From an uncultured Eubacteriales bacterium (GTDB lineage Bacteria > Bacillota > Clostridia > Christensenellales > Aristaeellaceae): a stretch of DNA of 58,967 nt. Each line of letters begins with the position of its first letter. Within the stretch, counting starts at the first letter, position 1. Location: assembly GCA_902798105.1 (NCBI GenBank), contig CADBVG010000018.1:13333-72299 (forward strand). Reading direction: 5' to 3'. Below the pieces are notes generated by a model that saw only the letters and a program-made list of their open reading frames with translations, made no database searches and was not told where the DNA came from. Shown piece by piece: positions 1-8,396 of the stretch. A program made the translations under genes and the position numbers.

Positions 1-122
1 TCGGCCGTTTCCATTCAATCAAACAAATCCCGTAGGGATTTGCTCCACCACTGGTCACTAGCCACTAGCCACTAATCACTCAATTCTGATTTATCGAGCA
101 TCAACTCGATAAATCAGAATTC
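1..122. repeat. Inverted copy of a ~120-bp palindromic repeat, left copy
   Basis: Bases 1-103 are the reverse complement of about 8415-8516, apart from trivial edge differences. Bases 82-121 form a perfect 17-bp inverted repeat (AATTCTGATTTATCGAG arms, 6-nt loop). Short direct repeats of the type ACTAGCC/ACT lie at 54-78. No coding capacity is visible. It looks like a non-autonomous repeat (REP/MITE-like), and the element may continue to the left of the window. Confidence 0.8.
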
Positions 123-157
123 ACATGCAACTGGAACAGTTGCCGGATACCCAAAAC

Positions 158-199
158 AAAGCCACCCCCTGCGGCACAATGCCGCAGGGGGTGGCTTTG
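158..199 (-). terminator. Rho-independent terminator of the 1771-212 operon
   Basis: An almost perfect GC-rich hairpin (GCCACCCCCTGCGGCA arms around a CAAT loop) lies just after the stop codon of the 268-aa exported protein. On the minus strand it is followed by a T-rich tract (TTTGTTTTG). It probably ends the small minus-strand operon. Confidence 0.8.
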
Positions 200-211
200 T
201 CAATCCTTCCG

Positions 212-1018
212 TCAACCCTCGGAATTGCCAAGGGTCAGGGTGTTGGCCTTCAGGGTGTTCCATGCGTCGCGGTACAGGGGCTCGGCCAGCAGCTCGTCCA
301 TGCGCCCGTCGCGGCCGTCGGTGAAGGTGGCGCGGTTGGCGTCCCAGTCCTCGAAGCAGGCGTCCAACAGATAAACCACGTCCATGAAGCTGCCGTCAAA
401 GGCAGCCTGCTGTTCCTCGGTCAGCCCCTCCCAGGCCTTGAACATGTTATCCCGCATGGCATCCACGTCGGCGCGCCACAGCTCGCTGGCCGCGGCAAAG
501 TTCATGGCCTCGCAGGCCTTTTTGTCCAGGCTCAGCCCGGCGTCGCCGATCATGCTGAAGTAACTGACGGTAAAGTCGTCGGCATCGGGGGCGAAGCCGG
601 CCATCTGGTCCCGGTCGAAGGCCATGCCATCGCCGGCGTTTTCCTTCGCGTCGGCCCAGGTCAGCTTGTCGTTGGCGTCGATGGTGAAGGTGGCCTGGCC
701 GTCCTCGTAGACGGTCTCGCTCTTGGCCACTTCGCCATCCTCCCCGTAGGTCTCGTGGACCAGCACGCCGGTGGGCTCGCTCACCAGGCTGCCGTCTACC
801 AGCTCGTAGGGGCAGTAGTAGGTCCAGGTGCTGACCTCAGCGGCGCTGTCGGACCAGCTGATCTGAACCCGGTAGCCGGGGTGCTCGTCGGTGATGTCGA
901 GCATGGCGCGCCCGCAGATCCAGGGCCCCAGGTAGGCGGGGCCGGTGGCCTCGGCGATGCCCGCCGCCGACAGGGCCAGCAGGGCCACGATCATGGCGAT
1001 GCAAAATATCTTCTTCAT
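212..1018 (-). CDS. Exported protein of unknown function, 268 aa
   Basis: I do not recognise this family. The protein starts MKKIFCIAMIVALLALSAAG and has a classical signal peptide (about residues 1-22, cleavage near GIAEA) with no lipobox cysteine, so it is predicted to be secreted or released outside the membrane. The mature part is acidic and rich in Trp, Tyr and Asp, with no transmembrane segment. The start at 1018 is chosen because AAGGAGGAG sits 6 nt upstream; the longer frame reaching 1150 would bury the signal peptide. It is the last gene of a three-gene minus-strand unit with the Nudix protein and the small membrane protein, and a strong terminator follows it. Confidence 0.75.
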   Translation of the reverse strand: MKKIFCIAMIVALLALSAAGIAEATGPAYLGPWICGRAMLDITDEHPGYRVQISWSDSAAEVSTWTYYCPYELVDGSLVSEPTGVLVHETYGEDGEVAKSETVYEDGQATFTIDANDKLTWADAKENAGDGMAFDRDQMAGFAPDADDFTVSYFSMIGDAGLSLDKKACEAMNFAAASELWRADVDAMRDNMFKAWEGLTEEQQAAFDGSFMDVVYLLDACFEDWDANRATFTDGRDGRMDELLAEPLYRDAWNTLKANTLTLGNSEG

Positions 1019-1053
1019 GTATGCTCCTCCTTGTTGTGCCGAACGCTGCCCCT

Positions 1054-1332
1054 TCAATCGTCGATCAGGCAGACGTTTGTATAGTGGGTCAGGTAGGTCT
1101 TGCCGTCGATGGTGACCTGTACCGCGTCGGAATCGTCGTAATCCAGCCACGAGGTCACCTTGCCGTCGACCACCTCGCCGTTGGGCAGCCGTATGATGGC
1201 CCGGTCGAAGCGGTACTTTGTGTCGATCAGGCTGCGGTTGCCGTGGGTGGACTCCCAGTAGATGACCACGGCCGCCACCAGCAGCACGACGATGACGCCG
1301 ATGATAACGATGATCTTGGTTTTGGTCTTCAT
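1054..1332 (-). CDS. Small single-pass membrane protein, 92 aa
   Basis: This is an unrecognised small protein. Residues about 5-26 (IIVIIGVIVVLLVAAVVIYW core) form one strongly hydrophobic segment after a Lys-rich start, so it is an N-terminally anchored protein with about 65 residues outside the helix. The external part has a compact beta-like pattern (VDGKVTSWLDYDDSDAV, then a YLTHYTNVC stretch). The start lies 10 nt after the Nudix stop without a clear Shine-Dalgarno sequence, suggesting translational coupling. The function is unknown. Confidence 0.65.
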   Translation of the reverse strand: MKTKTKIIVIIGVIVVLLVAAVVIYWESTHGNRSLIDTKYRFDRAIIRLPNGEVVDGKVTSWLDYDDSDAVQVTIDGKTYLTHYTNVCLIDD

Positions 1333-1342
1333 AACTGCACGC

Positions 1343-1771
1343 TCATGCCCGTTTAAGGCTCTGTCTGTAGATGTCCCAGGCGTTGTCCAGTATGGGCCTG
1401 TCCCCGGGGTAGGTCAGCATCTCCCGGGCCTTTTCCACGGGGTAGTAGTTGCCGTTCAGGAAGCCCTGGTCGTAGGAGACGTGGAACGTTCGGTCCAGGG
1501 CCCGCATTACGAACCACTGTATGCGGTTGCTGATCTCCTTGCCCCGGCCCTCGGAGAAGAAATCGTAGCGGGTGTTTCCGGCGATGCCGATGATCTCAGC
1601 GTGTATGCCCGCCTCGTCCTCCACGCGCCAAAGCGCCACGTCGTTGGATCGGTTGCAGTTGCGTATGACGCCCTTGGGCATCACCCACTCGCCGCGGTCG
1701 CTCATCAGCAGGAATACCTCGTCGCCGTAGAAAACGACGCCGCCCGCACAGCTGCGAATCGCACCTGACAT
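1343..1771 (-). CDS. Nudix-fold protein with degenerate Nudix box
   Basis: The 142-aa sequence has the overall pattern of clostridial Nudix hydrolases (strand GGVVFY, WVMPKG turn, and the IQWFVMRAL strand typical of the diadenosine/NTP Nudix subgroup). The Nudix box should read Gx5Ex7REUxEExGU. Here, from Gly34, the first Glu is Asn40, the Arg-Glu pair is Trp48-Arg49, and only Asp52, Glu53 and Gly55 are kept. Several metal-binding and catalytic positions are therefore lost, and hydrolase activity is doubtful; it may be a binding protein. AAGGAAGGTG precedes the ATG. It is the first gene of the minus-strand unit. Confidence 0.8.
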   Translation of the reverse strand: MSGAIRSCAGGVVFYGDEVFLLMSDRGEWVMPKGVIRNCNRSNDVALWRVEDEAGIHAEIIGIAGNTRYDFFSEGRGKEISNRIQWFVMRALDRTFHVSYDQGFLNGNYYPVEKAREMLTYPGDRPILDNAWDIYRQSLKRA

Positions 1772-1799
1772 AGTGTATCACCTTCCTTTGGACGCACAT

Positions 1800-1828
1800 A
1801 TCATAGCATAAATACGTTAAGAAATCAA
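1800..1828 (-). promoter_or_regulatory. Sigma-A-type promoter of the Nudix operon
   Basis: On the minus strand a TTGATT -35 box (1828-1823) and a TATGAT -10 box (1805-1800) are separated by 17 nt. The -10 box lies 29 nt before the Nudix start codon at 1771. Confidence 0.65.
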
Positions 1829-1993
1829 ATGGAAAATCCAGCGCGCCGCGCCTGTAATGCGCCGCTGACCGTGCACGCGGAGGCCCGCGCCGTCATACTG
1901 TTAAATATAGCGCCTTTTCAGAAAACAGGCTGTTGCGGGGCGGCTTTTATGATATAATCCAAACATTAATGTATTATTGGAGGCGAATCGCCT

Positions 1994-3040
1994 ATGAATA
2001 TCGTGGTGCTGTGCGGCGGTCTGAGCATGGAGCGCAATGTTTCCCTGTCCAGCGGTACGCTGATCTGCGGCGCGCTGCGCAAGCTGGGCCACCGCGCCGT
2101 GATGGTGGACATGTTCTACGGGCTGGAGGATTTCGACGGCGAACCCGCAAGGCTGTTTGATGCGCTGCCCCCGCTGTCGGAGGCGCGGGTTTCCGAACAG
2201 GCCCCCGACCTGGCGGCCGTGCGCGCGTCCCGCAAATGGCAAAGCCCCAGCAAGGTTGGCAAGGGCGTGTTCGAGCTGTGCGCCGTGGCGGACGTGGTGT
2301 TCCTGGCCCTGCACGGGGCTTGCGGCGAGGATGGCCGCATACAGGCCGCGCTTGACCTGATGGGCGTGCCCTACACCGGCAGCGGCTACCTGGGCAGCGC
2401 CATCGCCATGGACAAGGACCTGACCAAGCAGCTGGTGATGGCCGCGGGCGTTAAGACGCCCCAGTGGCGGGTGCTCTACTACAACGACAGCCAGATCGGC
2501 GCGCTGTGCGGCGAAGTGAAGCTGCCCTGCGTGGTCAAGCCCGTGGACAGCGGCTCCAGCATCGGCGTGGCCATTGCCTACAGCCGCGAGGAGCTGGAAA
2601 AGGCCCTGCGGGAGAACGTGGGCCTGGGCCGGGTCATCGTCGAGCAGTACGTGCACGGCCGGGAGATCCAGGTCGGCGTGCTGCAAAACCGGGCGCTGCC
2701 CTCCATCGAGATCATCCCCAAGCAGGGCTTCTACGATTACAAGAACAAGTACCAGGCCGGAGCGGCGGTGGAAATCTGTCCCGCGCCGGTGGATGCCGAG
2801 GTCGAGCGGATGCTGGGGGCCACGGCGCTGAAGGTGCACAAGCTGCTGGAGCTGCGCACCTATTCCCGCACCGATTTCATACTCACCGAGGCGGGGGAGA
2901 TCTACTTCCTGGAGATCAACACGCTGCCGGGCATGACGCCCACCAGCCTGGTGCCCCAGGAGGCCGCCGCCGCGGGCATCGATTACAACACCCTCTGCCA
3001 GAGAATCGTGGACGACGCCATGGGAGGTGCCAACGCCTGA
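1994..3040 (+). CDS. ddl: D-alanine--D-alanine ligase
   Basis: The enzyme joins two D-alanines with ATP in the cytoplasm, giving the dipeptide that MurF adds to the peptidoglycan precursor. The 348-aa length is normal. Visible ATP-grasp features include the N-terminal VLCGGLSMERNVSLSSG loop, the VVKPVDSGSSIGVAIA nucleotide-binding segment, EQYVHGREIQVGVL, and the C-terminal metal/substrate signature FLEINTLPGMTPTSLVPQ. GGAGG lies 9 nt before the ATG, and a TATAAT element at 1953-1958 could serve as the -10 box. Its stop codon overlaps the murF start (TGATG), so the two are co-transcribed and translationally coupled. I see nothing that suggests D-Ala-D-Lac specificity, but I cannot settle specificity by eye. 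Confidence 0.95.
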   Translation: MNIVVLCGGLSMERNVSLSSGTLICGALRKLGHRAVMVDMFYGLEDFDGEPARLFDALPPLSEARVSEQAPDLAAVRASRKWQSPSKVGKGVFELCAVADVVFLALHGACGEDGRIQAALDLMGVPYTGSGYLGSAIAMDKDLTKQLVMAAGVKTPQWRVLYYNDSQIGALCGEVKLPCVVKPVDSGSSIGVAIAYSREELEKALRENVGLGRVIVEQYVHGREIQVGVLQNRALPSIEIIPKQGFYDYKNKYQAGAAVEICPAPVDAEVERMLGATALKVHKLLELRTYSRTDFILTEAGEIYFLEINTLPGMTPTSLVPQEAAAAGIDYNTLCQRIVDDAMGGANA

Positions 3041-4401
3041 TGAAGCCCTTTACATTGCGCGACGCGCTGAACGCCGTGAACGGCCGCTACTTCGGCGACG
3101 AGGCCGCGCTGGACCGCGCCATCGACCGCGTGACCAGCGACAGCCGCACGGCGGGCCCCGGGGCGCTGTTCATCGCCCTGAAGGGCACCCGGGTGGACGG
3201 CCACGACTTCATGGCCGGCTGCATCGCCGCCGGGGCCCTCGCCTGCCTCACCGAGCGGGAGCCCGCCCCGCAGGAGCGCCCCGCCATACAGGTGGAATCC
3301 ACCTTCCGGGCCACCGGCGCGCTGGCGGCATGGCACCGTTCGCGCTTCAATATTCCCGTAATCGGCATCACCGGCAGCGTGGGCAAGACCACCACCAAGG
3401 AAATGATCGCCGCGGTGCTTAGCCAGCGCTTCAACACCCACAAGACCCAGAAGAATCTGAACAACGAGTTGGGCGTGCCGTGGACGCTGCTGAGGCTGGA
3501 CGACGGCCACCAGGTGTCCGTGGTGGAGATGGGCATCAGCGACTTTGGCGAGATGCGCCGCCTGACGCACATGGTGCGGCCCACCATCGCCGTGTTCAGC
3601 GTCATCGGCGACGCCCACCTGGAATTCCTGGGCGACCGCCAGGGCGTGATGCGGGCGAAGGGGGAGATCTTCGAGGGCATGGACGGAAGCGGCCTCGCGG
3701 TGCTCAACGGCGACGACCCCATCCAGCAAAAATGCCACCCCGACATGCGCCGCATCACCTACGGCCTGGGCGAGGGCTGCGACGTGCGGGGCGCGGACGT
3801 GCGCAACCTGGGCGAGGCGGGTATGCGCATGACCGTCCGCCATTCGGGCGGTGCCTTCGAGCTGGCCATCCCCGCCTTCGGCAGCCACCTGGCCAGCGCG
3901 GCGCTGGCCGCCGCCGCCGTGGGGCTTGAGCTGGGCCTGACCGGCGAGGAAATCGCCCGGGGCGTGGCCCAGTACCACACCGTGGGGGACAGGGCGCGGG
4001 TCATCCACGCCGGCGACATGACCATCGTCAGCGACTGCTACAACGCCAACCCCAATTCCTGCCAGGCCGCGGTGGATTCCCTGATGCGCCTGGCGGGGAA
4101 GCGCCGGGTGTGCATCCTGGGGGACATGCTGGAATTGGGGCCCCGCACGGCGGAGCTGCACCGGGGCGTGGGCGCATACGCGGCGAAGGCCGGGGTGGAC
4201 CTGGTGATCGGCTGCGGGGCGCTGTCAAAGGCCATCGCCGACGGCGCAAAGGCGGCCGGCGGCGACGTGCTGTACTATGAAGACAAGGCGGGCCTGATCG
4301 ACGCGCTGGGCGACATACTGCGCCCCGGCGACTGCGTGCTGGTCAAGGCCAGCCACAGCATGGCCTTCGAGGAGATCGTAGAGCGGTTGACGGGGGAATA
4401 G
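3040..4401 (+). CDS. murF: UDP-N-acetylmuramoyl-tripeptide--D-alanyl-D-alanine ligase
   Basis: MurF adds the D-Ala-D-Ala made by the upstream Ddl to UDP-MurNAc-tripeptide, the last cytoplasmic step of the pentapeptide precursor. The 453-aa protein shows the Mur ligase order: an N-terminal uridine-binding domain (SDSRTAGPGALFIALKG), a central ATPase domain with the P-loop GITGSVGKTTTKE, a conserved VEMGISDFGEM segment, and a C-terminal domain with SDCYNANPNS and LGDMLELG. The start at 3040 overlaps the ddl stop by one base and is preceded by GGGAGGTG. The same frame is open upstream to 2464, but that part is the antisense-like reading of ddl. A terminator follows. Confidence 0.95.
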   Translation: MKPFTLRDALNAVNGRYFGDEAALDRAIDRVTSDSRTAGPGALFIALKGTRVDGHDFMAGCIAAGALACLTEREPAPQERPAIQVESTFRATGALAAWHRSRFNIPVIGITGSVGKTTTKEMIAAVLSQRFNTHKTQKNLNNELGVPWTLLRLDDGHQVSVVEMGISDFGEMRRLTHMVRPTIAVFSVIGDAHLEFLGDRQGVMRAKGEIFEGMDGSGLAVLNGDDPIQQKCHPDMRRITYGLGEGCDVRGADVRNLGEAGMRMTVRHSGGAFELAIPAFGSHLASAALAAAAVGLELGLTGEEIARGVAQYHTVGDRARVIHAGDMTIVSDCYNANPNSCQAAVDSLMRLAGKRRVCILGDMLELGPRTAELHRGVGAYAAKAGVDLVIGCGALSKAIADGAKAAGGDVLYYEDKAGLIDALGDILRPGDCVLVKASHSMAFEEIVERLTGE

Positions 4402-4421
4402 GGAATAAGGATTAGGAATGG

Positions 4422-4447
4422 CGGCGGCACTATGCCGCCGTTTTTTA
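4422..4447 (+). terminator. Terminator after ddl-murF
   Basis: The hairpin has CGGCGGC/GCCGCCG arms with a short loop, followed by six T residues, and starts about 20 nt after the murF stop. Confidence 0.85.
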
Positions 4448-4483
4448 TGTTGCGGCGTTGCGCCGTCCGCCGGGTAAGCAAAA

Positions 4484-4640
4484 CCTTCCCCTATGGGGAA
4501 GGTGGCCGTGGCCGAAGGCCTGGCGAAGCGTCCATACAGTCCACTGGACTGTTTTCCGGGCGCTCGATGCCCCTGAACCGGCAGCTCCGCTGCCTGGGGA
4601 AGGCTTTAGGCGGGCGAGTCACCCCTACAAATCAGATTAT
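4484..4640. repeat. Interspersed CCTTCCCC/GGGGAAGG repeat
   Basis: The block opens with a hairpin (CCTTCCCC-tat-GGGGAAGG) and ends with CTGGGGAAGGCTTTAGGCGGGCG. The same opening and closing motifs recur at 38825-38980. It carries no convincing ORF and fills most of the 4402-4708 gap between murF and the convergent adaptor-like gene. Confidence 0.65.
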
Positions 4641-4708
4641 GCCGCGCATATGGAGATGCGCCGCCCATGCAATTACCGAACCTATATCGGCGCGAATATC
4701 CGGCGACG

Positions 4709-5707
4709 CTATTCCTCCGCCGTTCGCACGGTGACGCTCAGGCCCAGGGGCAGGGCGACGCCCGCTTCCGGCAGGATGCGCACGGTATAGGCCCCGTCCT
4801 CCGCAACCCACGCGCTTTCCACGACCGTGCCGTCGAAGGTGGTTTCATCGGGGTCACGGGTGAGGGTCAGCGTCACCCGCTGGCCGGTTTTGAACCGCGC
4901 GGCATCGGTCTCGCTCACTTCGATCTCAACGCACACCTGGCCGTCGGGCACGATTTCAGCCAAGACCTGGCCTTCCTCCACGCCGTCGCCTTTCCGCACG
5001 CCCAGGCTGGCCAGTATGCCGCAGACGGGGGCGGCGATTTCGCCGCCGTTGATCTCGCAGAGCAGCTGGCCGCGCTCCACGGCGTCGCCCTCGCCGACGG
5101 CCAGCCGGGTAACGGTGCCGCTGGCTTCATAACCATGGGTGTCGCTGGCCACCGCGGTGCCGATGCCCACGCGCTGGCTGGTGGTGAATGCCGCGTCCCG
5201 GTACAGGTAGACGGTCTCGCCCATGTACAGCTCGCCGCCTACGGTGACGACCAGGTACTCCCCGCCGTCCACCTGGGTCACCACACCCACGGCCCGGTGG
5301 GTGCCGTCGGCGGTGCAGCGCACATACAGCGTCTCGCCGCTGTGCACCAGCGTGGATTCGGCGCTCTGGTAGGCCTTGTCCACCGTGCAGTGGATCGTGT
5401 AGCGCTCCAGCGGGGCGATTTCCATAAGCGTGCCGTCAATCGCGTCTCCCGCGTGGGCGTTGACCAGCGAGACCGTGCCGTCCTGGGCGGCGTAGATCCG
5501 CTCGCCCTTCAGCGACAGCAGGCTATCGCCGGCGTCAACGTGGTCGCCCACCGCGGCGTCGATCCCCTGGACCAGGCCCGGGACGTCGGCGACCACCACC
5601 TGCGTGGACAGGGCCGCCGTCGCGCCCTCATAGACCTCGGCCAGCGCAGGCGCGCAGATCGCCAGCGCCATCAGCGCCGCCAACAGGGCCGTCAGCTTCT
5701 TCAACAT
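4709..5707 (-). CDS. Exported HlyD/RND-adaptor-like protein (copy 1)
   Basis: This 332-aa protein has a signal peptide (MLKKLTALLAALMALAICAP, cleavage after ALA) and no membrane anchor. Two lipoyl/barrel-sandwich half motifs are visible: VPGLVQGIDAAVGDHVDAGD near residue 35 and a second set around EASGTVTRLAVGEGDAVERG with GILASLGVRKGDGVEEGQVL. A later stretch resembles an adaptor beta-barrel (TDAARFKTGQRVTLTL). The long coiled-coil hairpin of MacA/HlyD is absent. The start at 5707 is preferred over 5713 because AAAGGA is then 8 nt away. It is a paralogue of the 7210-8361 product. It probably bridges or binds envelope components, but no transport function can be shown from sequence. Confidence 0.75.
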   Translation of the reverse strand: MLKKLTALLAALMALAICAPALAEVYEGATAALSTQVVVADVPGLVQGIDAAVGDHVDAGDSLLSLKGERIYAAQDGTVSLVNAHAGDAIDGTLMEIAPLERYTIHCTVDKAYQSAESTLVHSGETLYVRCTADGTHRAVGVVTQVDGGEYLVVTVGGELYMGETVYLYRDAAFTTSQRVGIGTAVASDTHGYEASGTVTRLAVGEGDAVERGQLLCEINGGEIAAPVCGILASLGVRKGDGVEEGQVLAEIVPDGQVCVEIEVSETDAARFKTGQRVTLTLTRDPDETTFDGTVVESAWVAEDGAYTVRILPEAGVALPLGLSVTVRTAEE

Positions 5708-5720
5708 GTTCATCGTCCTT

Positions 5721-7223
5721 TCAGGCCAGTTCGCCCGTGTCCGCCAGCGCATAGGTCCGGTCGCCCACCGTCAGGGTGACGCCGTTCGCGGTCACGGCGT
5801 AGCGGTAGTCGCCGGAGGCCCAGCCCGCGGAGCGCAGCGCGGCGTAGTTGCTGCCGGACAGGGTCGGCTGGGTGGGGAAGTCCACCGTAGCGTCGTTCAG
5901 AATCAGTTTCAGGGTATCTATGCCGCTGCGCGCCAGCGTCTTTAACGCCCCGCCGTTCAGCAGCCACGCCTCGGCATTGCCCGCCGGGGTCAGTGCCAGC
6001 GCGCCGTCCTCTATGGACGCGGTGAAGGGGCTGTCGTCGCTGAGGCGGATGTCCAGCGCCGTGCCGTCCAGGGTCAGGCGCGTCATGGCTGCCGCGTCGT
6101 CCAGCGCCAGGGTCACCGCGCCGTAGAGGCGCATGTCCTTGTCGCCGGAGGTGTGTGTGTTGGTCAGCGCCTCGCCGGGGGTGATGGTGAAGCCCTGATC
6201 CTGCGCCGCGTCCGCGCCGCCGCCCTTCGCGCCGCCGCCGGAAGACCTGCCGCCGCCGGAGGGCTTGCCTTCGCCCTGCTGCTGGCCTTCGCCCTGCTGC
6301 TCCTGGGACTGCTCGTCCCCGGACTTTTCCTCTTCGGATTTTTCTTCTTCGGACTTTTCTTCTTCGGATTCCTTTTCCTCCGATTTTTCGTCCTCTTTGC
6401 CTTCGTCCGTGGGCTGATCCGCGGCCTCTTCGCTCTCCTCGAGCTCGGGTTCCACTACCTCCAGACCTTCCCCGGGCACGTCGTCGATCGGTTCGGCTTC
6501 GGCATCCTCCGCGGCCTCAACCTCCACCTCGACTTCTGATTCCCCCGGCGATTCCTCGGCGGGGGTTTCTTCTGTGGGCGTTTCTTCGGTGGGCGTTTCT
6601 TCCACAGGGGCTTCCTCGGCCGGGGTCCCTTCGGTGGGCGTTTCTTCCGCAGGGGCTTCCTCTGTGGTGGCCTCTTCGGCGGGGGTTTCTTCCTTCGGCG
6701 CAGGCTCGATGACCCTGAACACCAGCTTCGCCTTGGCGACCGCCTTGCCGTCCACGATGGCCTTGACGGTGGCGGTGTACTTGCCCGGGGCGAGGTCGCC
6801 CACGGACAGTTTCGCCGACTTCTTCTTCGTGGTGGCGCTGTAGACGCCGCCGGACACGCTGATTTCGTATTCGTCGCAGTCGCCCTTGACGCTCCAGGCC
6901 AGGACGATGGCCTTCACCTCCGACGGGTCCACCTGGTACGCGCCGCCGGAGACCTCCAGGCCGCCGGGCTTTGAGATGGACAGGCTCAGGCTGACCTCGG
7001 CGCTGTTCTTCGATTTGGCCTTGTCGCCGGAGGATGTCTTTTCCGCCTCAGAGGCGGCCTTTTCGCTGGCGATTTTGCGCTTGATCGCCGCTGCCGCCTC
7101 CGCCGCGGACGCCGCGGAATCGTCCCCGGTTGACCGGAGGCTGCCGGCAAGGGCCGCGGGCAGGGTCGCGGCCAGCGCCAGCGCTATCGCCACAGCCAGG
7201 CACAGCAGCTTATTCATCCGCAT
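5721..7223 (-). CDS. Exported, highly acidic modular surface protein
   Basis: This 500-aa protein has a signal peptide (about residues 1-26, ending LPAALAG). It is followed by an Ala/Lys/Glu-rich helical stretch, an Ig/fibronectin-like beta domain (about 78-172), and a long Pro/Thr/Glu repeat region (EETPTEETPTEETPAEE type). Next come Lys-Ser-Glu repeats (EEKSEEEKSEEEKS), a Gln/Gly-rich linker (GGGRSSGGGAKGGG) and a beta-rich C-terminal domain (about 335-500). There is no LPxTG sorting signal. The start overlaps the 3' end of the 7210-8361 gene by 14 nt and GAGGTG precedes it, so it is co-translated between two adaptor-like genes. The acidic spacer could bind cations or span the wall; the function is unknown. 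Confidence 0.75.
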   Translation of the reverse strand: MRMNKLLCLAVAIALALAATLPAALAGSLRSTGDDSAASAAEAAAAIKRKIASEKAASEAEKTSSGDKAKSKNSAEVSLSLSISKPGGLEVSGGAYQVDPSEVKAIVLAWSVKGDCDEYEISVSGGVYSATTKKKSAKLSVGDLAPGKYTATVKAIVDGKAVAKAKLVFRVIEPAPKEETPAEEATTEEAPAEETPTEGTPAEEAPVEETPTEETPTEETPAEESPGESEVEVEVEAAEDAEAEPIDDVPGEGLEVVEPELEESEEAADQPTDEGKEDEKSEEKESEEEKSEEEKSEEEKSGDEQSQEQQGEGQQQGEGKPSGGGRSSGGGAKGGGADAAQDQGFTITPGEALTNTHTSGDKDMRLYGAVTLALDDAAAMTRLTLDGTALDIRLSDDSPFTASIEDGALALTPAGNAEAWLLNGGALKTLARSGIDTLKLILNDATVDFPTQPTLSGSNYAALRSAGWASGDYRYAVTANGVTLTVGDRTYALADTGELA

Positions 7224-8361
7224 GGTCCGTCACCTCTTCGTCAGCCGCCTCGGCTTCGGCGGGCTCGGCGTCCTGGGTGGTCACCACGGCGCTCATGCCG
7301 TAGCGGGTGTTTTCATCGGGGGTGAAGCCGACGTAGACGGTGTAAGTGACGCCGTTCTCGGTCTCGGCCTCGCCGCCCTGAGCTTCAGAGGGGTCGGCGA
7401 TGGCGGAGATGCCGGTGATGGTGCCGGGATAGGTGACCTCCTCGTCCTGGTTCCAAAGCAGCTCGACGCTCACCGGATCGCCCACATGGATGGCGGACAG
7501 GTTGGCCTCCTCCACGCTGGCTTCGATGCGCATGGCCCCCTCAGGGTAGATGACGGCCACCACGTCGTCCTTCTGCACGGCGCTGCCCTGAGTGGCGTTC
7601 AGCGCGCTGAGGGTGCCCGGGGTGCCGGCGGTGATGGCGCTGCCGCTCATGTACAGCCCGTCAAAGGCGCCGTCCAGGGTCTCGAACAGCAAATCGCCTC
7701 GCTTTACCGCGTCGCCGGAGGCCACGGCGATGGACACGATGCTGCCGCTGCCGGTCACAGCGGTGGGGCTGGTGCGGCTCAGCGTGCCCCGGCCGATGCG
7801 CTGGGTGGACACGGCGGCGTCGCCCCGGTAGACGTTCACGGTCTCGCCCACCAGGAATTCGCCGGAGGTGACCCGCACGGTGTAATCGGTGCCCTCGATG
7901 GCGGTGATCACGCCTGTGCCGGTGTGGCTGCCGTCGGAATAGCAGCTCAGGTAGACGTTTTCGCCCACGTGGACGAACTTGGTGGCGGTGGTGTTGTAGG
8001 CGTTGGTGGTGGAGGCGGCGATGCTGTACACGCTGCCGCCCTCGATGGACACCACGGCGCCGTAGAGGCCGCTGACCGTCTCGGCGGAGTCCCCGGGCTG
8101 GGCAAACACGCCGGTGACGGTGCCGTCCTCCTCGGCGTAGACCTTGGTGGTGGACAGCTCGACCAGCACCGTGTCGGCGCTGACCTTGTCGCCCACGTCG
8201 CCGTTGACGGCCTGAACCTTGCCGCCGATGGGGGCGTAGACCTCGCAGGTCTCGCTGGCGGTGACGGTGCCGGTGAAGGTGATGCTGTCCGCCAGGGCGG
8301 CGGGGGAGAGCAGCAGCGCAAGGGCGGCGAGCAGGGCGATGGATTTGCGGGTGGACTTCAT
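7210..8361 (-). CDS. Exported HlyD/RND-adaptor-like protein (copy 2)
   Basis: This 383-aa exported protein is paralogous to the 4709-5707 product. It has a signal peptide ending PAALADS. A first lipoyl-type half (EVYAPIGGKVQAVNGDVGDK) is followed by a strand-rich region sharing FVHVGENVYLSCYSDGSHTGTGV with TLVHSGETLYVRCTADGTH in copy 1, and then a second lipoyl half (SGSIVSIAVASGDAVKRGDL). A barrel-like segment (IHVGDPVSVELLWNQDEEVTYPG) precedes a Glu/Ala-rich tail. AAAGGAGG lies 7 nt before the ATG. It is the first gene of the three-gene unit 8361-4709. It lacks a membrane anchor and a coiled coil. Confidence 0.75.
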   Translation of the reverse strand: MKSTRKSIALLAALALLLSPAALADSITFTGTVTASETCEVYAPIGGKVQAVNGDVGDKVSADTVLVELSTTKVYAEEDGTVTGVFAQPGDSAETVSGLYGAVVSIEGGSVYSIAASTTNAYNTTATKFVHVGENVYLSCYSDGSHTGTGVITAIEGTDYTVRVTSGEFLVGETVNVYRGDAAVSTQRIGRGTLSRTSPTAVTGSGSIVSIAVASGDAVKRGDLLFETLDGAFDGLYMSGSAITAGTPGTLSALNATQGSAVQKDDVVAVIYPEGAMRIEASVEEANLSAIHVGDPVSVELLWNQDEEVTYPGTITGISAIADPSEAQGGEAETENGVTYTVYVGFTPDENTRYGMSAVVTTQDAEPAEAEAADEEVTDHADE

Positions 8362-8396
8362 GGTGGAAACCTCCTTTATTGAATGAGAAATGGGGA

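Noticed and set aside
2464-3039. N-terminal extension of MurF into ddl
   Set aside because: The extension is an alternate frame of ddl with Arg/Gly-rich non-protein-like sequence; the TGATG junction and ribosome site place the start at 3040.
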